Under the pieces are notes generated by a model that saw only the letters and a program-made list of their open reading frames with translations, did no database searches and was not told the DNA's origin. Source: Patescibacteria group bacterium (lineage in GTDB: Bacteria; Patescibacteriota; Microgenomatia; UBA12405; JAHJSD01). From it: 9,330 nucleotides of DNA. The translations under genes were made by a program, and so were the position numbers. Numbering within the stretch: position 1 is the first letter of the stretch; every line of letters begins with the position of its first letter. Where the stretch lies: the NCBI GenBank assembly GCA_018830585.1, contig JAHJSD010000027.1, positions 1-9,330 on the forward strand, in the 5' to 3' direction. Positions 6,958 to 9,330 of this stretch are shown piece by piece.

Positions 6958-6973
6958 TCCGCCGGTTGGCGGA
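6958..6973. repeat. GC-rich palindromic repeat (TCCGCC-GGTT-GGCGGA)
   Basis: A 6-bp perfect stem with a 4-base spacer. The same arms recur at 9196-9211 with spacer AGCT, inside the glycosyltransferase gene. Two copies with identical arms in 9.3 kb of AT-leaning DNA suggest a dispersed genomic repeat rather than chance. Confidence 0.55.
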
Positions 6974-7017
6974 TGGCAGACTATGGTTTTCTTGGTTCAT
7001 GGATAAACTCAACTAAC

Positions 7018-7047
7018 TTGACTTTGGTACCGGCAGTGAATTATTCT
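7018..7047 (+). promoter_or_regulatory. Candidate promoter of the membrane protein/peptidase operon
   Basis: TTGACT (7018-7023) and TATTCT (7042-7047) are 18 bp apart. Only 13 bases separate the -10 from the ATG at 7061, so the leader would be about 6-8 bases and too short for a normal ribosome binding site; none is seen. Confidence 0.4.
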
Positions 7048-7060
7048 GAAGTATTAGCCG

Positions 7061-7309
7061 ATGAAAAACAAAACCGCAATTTGGCTTTCCTTGCTTCTGC
7101 CGGGCCTGGGACATTTATATCTGAAAAGATATTTTGACGGAATTGCTATTTCGGCGGCAGCAATCCTTGTTTGGGTGGTAGAAATTCACCTCGCTTCGGC
7201 GATGCCTGTTTTTTCCGGCAAAGCGCTGGTAATCACCGGGGCATTGATTTTTCTCTACCTATACGCTTTGGCCGATGTCTATAAAAGACTTAAGCAGACA
7301 ACCCAATGA
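7061..7309 (+). CDS. Small TM2/DUF5683-like integral membrane protein
   Basis: An 82-residue membrane protein. The N-terminal segment LSLLLPGLGHLYLKRYFDGI (residues 9-28) carries the LPGLGHxYxxxxxxG signature of TM2-domain and DUF5683-like proteins, whose first helix has a conserved Pro-Gly-Leu-Gly turn. Two further hydrophobic helices lie at about 27-43 and 55-72, and the C-terminus is short and basic (YKRLKQ). Such proteins sit in the cytoplasmic membrane; their biochemical role is unknown. The stop codon overlaps the start of the peptidase gene in an ATGA tetranucleotide, so the two are almost certainly translated from one message and may act together. The length is normal for the group and nothing looks truncated. 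I am sure about the membrane topology, less so about the exact family. Confidence 0.8.
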   Translation: MKNKTAIWLSLLLPGLGHLYLKRYFDGIAISAAAILVWVVEIHLASAMPVFSGKALVITGALIFLYLYALADVYKRLKQTTQ

Positions 7310-8235
7310 TCGCATTACTTATTGGAACAGCGCTTTTCATTATTGTCGGCTTGATCCTCGGCTACAGAGAAGCAAAAGATAAAAAAAACTACTTTATTAA
7401 AGTAGCCATATTTCTCCCTTTATCAATCTCGTTAATTGTCCTCTTCGGCCCGCTTTTTCTGATTTCACCGGTTAAAATCGGCTACAAATCAATAAAAGAT
7501 GACGGTATTGTTGTTTTTTACTCGGCATCTTCGGAAATTGTTGAAACTGAACGGATCCAGAATAATGCCGGCCAACCGTTAAGACTCACCCACCGTCAAA
7601 TGGCTGAATTGGCAATGAAAATGACTAAATCGGCGATTCAATCTAATCAAAACTTTTACTTGATCTCTCTTAAAACTAAAGTTTTGCTGGCCAAAAACGA
7701 TAACGATCTTTTTCGGTTTGGCGGTTTGATGAAAGGCGGTGGCACCGGCAACGAGCTAGGTGTTGTCATTAGTGAGCGATTTTTAAATGAAAAGCTAATC
7801 GCTCATGAGCTGTCGCATAAAGCGATCAGAAACCTTCTCGGCCCGATTAGCTCGCTTAAAATTCCCACCTGGTTTGACGAGGGCATGGCCACTTTTATCG
7901 CTAAACAAGACCAGTACGCCAGTCTGGCTGTTCTAAAAAGAGAATACGAACAAGGGGGGTACTTTGAAGATCTTGGCCGGTGGGAAGGCTTTTTAGGCGG
8001 CTTAAGATGGAAGTTCAATGACATCGGCCGCCACAATACCCTTTACGGCCAGGTTTACAATCTTTTGACTTATCTGTCAGATCGGTACGGAGAGGAAAAA
8101 ATCTACCAAACGATAATCGGCTGCAAGACCCAATCTTTCCACAATTCGTTTGAAAAAACGTTCGGCCTCTCCTCGGACCAATTCCATCAGCAATTTATTG
8201 AATATTTAAAAACAGCCAACCTCTTTCAGGATTGA
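7306..8235 (+). CDS. Membrane-anchored gluzincin metallopeptidase (peptidase MA-like, HELSH/WFDEG)
   Basis: A 309-residue protein with two N-terminal transmembrane segments (about 2-20 and 31-54) separated by a lysine-rich loop, then a soluble domain of about 250 residues. The zinc site is visible: HELSH at 167-171 gives two histidines and the catalytic Glu168, and WFDEGMATFIA at 189-199 gives the third ligand, Glu192. This HExxH plus WxxEGxA pattern is that of the peptidase MA-like gluzincins, related to M1 aminopeptidase catalytic domains. The rest (YGQVYNLLTYLSDRYG at 247-262 and FEKTFGLSSDQFHQQF at 282-297) also fits that family's C-terminal helices. With two membrane spans the N-terminus and the catalytic domain should lie on the same side; the side cannot be fixed confidently. 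The substrate is unknown. Translation is coupled to the TM2-like gene through the ATGA overlap. Confidence 0.87.
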   Translation: MIALLIGTALFIIVGLILGYREAKDKKNYFIKVAIFLPLSISLIVLFGPLFLISPVKIGYKSIKDDGIVVFYSASSEIVETERIQNNAGQPLRLTHRQMAELAMKMTKSAIQSNQNFYLISLKTKVLLAKNDNDLFRFGGLMKGGGTGNELGVVISERFLNEKLIAHELSHKAIRNLLGPISSLKIPTWFDEGMATFIAKQDQYASLAVLKREYEQGGYFEDLGRWEGFLGGLRWKFNDIGRHNTLYGQVYNLLTYLSDRYGEEKIYQTIIGCKTQSFHNSFEKTFGLSSDQFHQQFIEYLKTANLFQD

Positions 8236-8252
8236 TACCGGGGTATTTTTTT
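8235..8252 (+). terminator. Weak intrinsic terminator after the peptidase gene
   Basis: ATACCGGGGTAT (8235-8246) can fold into a 4-5 bp stem and is followed directly by a run of seven T (8246-8252). It begins at the last base of the peptidase stop codon. The stem is short, so termination may be inefficient. Confidence 0.4.
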
Positions 8253-8302
8253 ACTCCCTTTCGCGAATTAGTCAGAAATCAATATATATTCTTGGCCTGC
8301 CG

Positions 8303-8381
8303 GGTGCTTTTCGAATGGGCATTAACCCAATTTAGAATATTTTTCCAGGTGTGTCAACCTAAAACACACCTGGTGTGTGAA
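8303..8381 (-). repeat. 79-bp direct repeat, copy 2: solitary REP with transposase promoter, start codon and first codons
   Basis: It matches 6510-6588 at 75 of 79 positions. The hairpin stem (8345-8354 with 8364-8373) is perfect, and the ATG (8320-8322) and the codons for MPIRK are kept, but the rest of the transposase is absent. It sits between the converging 3' ends of the peptidase and glycosyltransferase genes, a typical place for REP sequences. It is either a mobile REP unit captured with part of the gene, or what is left of a second transposase copy. Confidence 0.88.
8329..8357 (-). promoter_or_regulatory. Promoter carried by the solitary REP copy, pointing at the peptidase 3' end
   Basis: The minus strand keeps the perfect TTGACA (8352-8357), the 17-bp spacer and TAAATT (8329-8334). 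Transcription would start near the ATG at 8322 and run leftwards, antisense to the peptidase gene. A leaderless 16-codon frame (8272-8322, MPIRKAPGRPRIYIDF) follows. Activity is inferred from sequence only. Confidence 0.45.
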
Positions 8382-8451
8382 AGTGCCTGATGTGAGACAG
8401 AGGTCCTGATAAGCTCGGAATAGCGGGAATAAATAGTTTCAAGACAAGTTC

Positions 8452-9330
8452 TTAAATTTGTCCTGAAAGAAGAAATTGGATTTTGGCTTTTTTAAAACGG
8501 AACAAAACAGAGTGAATAATGGCGTTAACGAGAAAAGTTATTTTCATCACCCTCCGGTATTGATCCAGTTGGTCCGGGTAGTGCTTTTTAACAAAAAGAA
8601 GTAAAGATTTGAAATATTGTTTATAAAAACCAAGCCGGTCTTTGTCAAGCCGCTTTTTCCAACTGGCGCCGCCTAAATGAACAATTTTGGCATTGGCTAA
8701 AACAATCAACTTACCTAAATTTTCCTTTTTAACCTGATAACACCAGTCAACATCTTCGAACAAAAAAGAATAATCTTCGCCTAATCCGCCGGTCTTCAGA
8801 AAAGTTTCCCTGCGGGTCATTAAGGCCGCTCCGGGAAGTTGGTCAACTTCAAAGTTGTCGGAACTCACCCGGCTGATAATTAGATCTCTTAGCGGCGTTG
8901 CCATCGCTAACGGCCGCAAAAGAAGATTGTGATAAAAAATAATCTGCCAAAGATTAGGAAACTTCATATAATACTCGACTTGTTTGGTTCCGTCGGGATT
9001 AAGAAGCATTGGTGAAACGGCGGCCGTATCAGGATTTTTTTCAAGATAGTCAATGAGTTTTTTTAAAGCCCCCTTTTTTACGATAGTGTCGGAATTCAGC
9101 AAAAGGAGATATTCTCCTGTTGCCTCTTTAGCTCCTTGATTGATCGCCTTAGCGAAACCGAGATTTTTCTTGTTTTCAATTAGTTTAATTTTTGGTCCGC
9201 CAGCTGGCGGATTGGAATTTGTTTGGAATTTGGGATTTGCCTGCCTGCCGGCAAGGCAGGGAGTTTGGAAATTTCTGATGGTTTCGACAGAACCATCAGA
9301 CGATCCATTATCAACCACAATCACTTCAAA
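8452..9330 (-). CDS. Family 2 glycosyltransferase (rhamnosyltransferase-like), N-terminus beyond the window
   Basis: The frame is open through the right edge; the first visible residues, FEVIVVDNGSSDGS, are the usual nucleotide-binding strand about 30-40 residues into a GT2 enzyme, so the start is missing. Counting from Val at 9322-9324 as residue 1: DNGSSDGS at 5-12, NLGFAKAINQGAKEATGEYLLLLNSDT at 54-80 with the DxD-equivalent NSD, LPGAALMTRRE near 163-173, and the acidic FEDVDWCYQVKK at 189-200 that usually supplies the catalytic base. The C-terminal tail after 230 is basic and hydrophobic and may touch the membrane. Enzymes of this group move a sugar from a nucleotide donor to a surface polysaccharide or lipid acceptor in the cytosol. 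Residues 20-44 (QTPCLAGRQ to GGPK) are an extra segment between the first and second motifs, encoded by repeat DNA. The donor and acceptor are unknown. Confidence 0.92.
   Translation of the reverse strand, partial: FEVIVVDNGSSDGSVETIRNFQTPCLAGRQANPKFQTNSNPPAGGPKIKLIENKKNLGFAKAINQGAKEATGEYLLLLNSDTIVKKGALKKLIDYLEKNPDTAAVSPMLLNPDGTKQVEYYMKFPNLWQIIFYHNLLLRPLAMATPLRDLIISRVSSDNFEVDQLPGAALMTRRETFLKTGGLGEDYSFLFEDVDWCYQVKKENLGKLIVLANAKIVHLGGASWKKRLDKDRLGFYKQYFKSLLLFVKKHYPDQLDQYRRVMKITFLVNAIIHSVLFRFKKAKIQFLLSGQI
9193..9267 (-). repeat. Palindrome-rich repeat inserted in frame in the glycosyltransferase gene
   Basis: The segment contains a perfect 16-bp palindrome (TCCGCCAGCTGGCGGA, 9196-9211), a region of repeated TTGGAATTTG-type units (9213-9239), and a second hairpin at 9240-9260 (CCTGCC TGCCGGCA GGCAGG with one bulged A). 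It encodes about 25 residues that interrupt a normally short loop in GT2 enzymes. The arms of the first palindrome recur at 6958-6973. The length keeps the frame open. Confidence 0.65.

Larger units (their letters stand above)
6700..7060. other. 361-bp stretch without a recognisable gene
   Basis: Short open frames exist on + (6692-7006 and 6807-7016), but their proteins resemble no family I know, overlap in different frames, and the first starts inside the REP copy. The stretch holds a potential hairpin at 6845-6880: GGGTTTT pairs with AAAACCC around the perfect palindrome ATTTCGAAAT at 6856-6865. It also holds a GC-rich palindrome at 6958-6973 and a candidate promoter at 7018-7047 for the operon that follows. 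It may include remains of a decayed gene, but I cannot name it. Confidence 0.5.

Noticed and set aside
6692..7006. 104-codon + strand open frame after the RAYT unit
   Set aside because: It starts inside the REP copy, is rich in Pro, Arg and Gly as expected from non-coding GC-rich DNA, overlaps another frame, and resembles nothing known.
5808..8381. The repeated CACACC hairpins as a CRISPR array
   Set aside because: Copies are in both orientations, irregularly spaced by up to 1.7 kb, and associated with a RAYT transposase; there are no regular spacers or cas genes.

Overview
The window looks like a fragment of a Patescibacteria (Candidate Phyla Radiation) chromosome, probably a Microgenomates-like lineage. 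The evidence is indirect: moderately AT-rich DNA, few Shine-Dalgarno sequences, promoter-like hexamers almost touching start codons, small membrane and secreted proteins of lineage-specific type, and GC-rich palindromic repeats that run through a coding sequence. TGA is used as a normal stop, so a recoded-TGA lineage (Gracilibacteria or Absconditabacteria type) is unlikely. No rRNA, tRNA, CRISPR array or known riboswitch was seen.

Left part (1-3566): the 3' end of a Nudix hydrolase on + converges, with a 2-bp gap, on a minus-strand gene for a queuosine-5'-phosphate N-glycosylase (Qng1/DUF2419 family, queuine salvage). Upstream of that, on the same strand, lies a 674-residue phosphotransferase of the PEP-synthase/PPDK superfamily with an unusual domain order: degenerate ATP-grasp-like half, phosphohistidine domain, intact ATP-grasp half, and no PEP/pyruvate barrel. 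The genes for the phosphotransferase and the glycosylase may form one transcription unit.

Middle part (3792-5708): a secreted eight-repeat beta-propeller protein with a signal peptide, a basic amphipathic segment and a four-cysteine tail, preceded by a candidate near-leaderless promoter. The 225 bp between it and the phosphotransferase gene (3567-3791) holds no gene that I can recognise.

Mobile part (5808-6699): a complete REP-associated tyrosine transposase (RAYT, Y1/HUH family) enclosed by 42-bp inverted repeats that match at 39 positions. A third REP copy sits just upstream of the transposase and supplies its apparent promoter. A fourth copy, 75/79 identical to the transposase 5' end and still carrying promoter, start codon and the first codons, stands alone 1.8 kb away at 8303-8381. 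A fifth, degenerate candidate lies at 1497-1545.

Right part (7018-9330): a two-gene operon with an ATGA overlap (small TM2-like membrane protein, then a membrane-anchored HExxH/WFDEG gluzincin peptidase) ends in a weak terminator. Beyond it come the solitary REP copy and a convergent family 2 glycosyltransferase that runs off the right edge. That glycosyltransferase carries an in-frame insertion made of the genome's palindromic repeat DNA.
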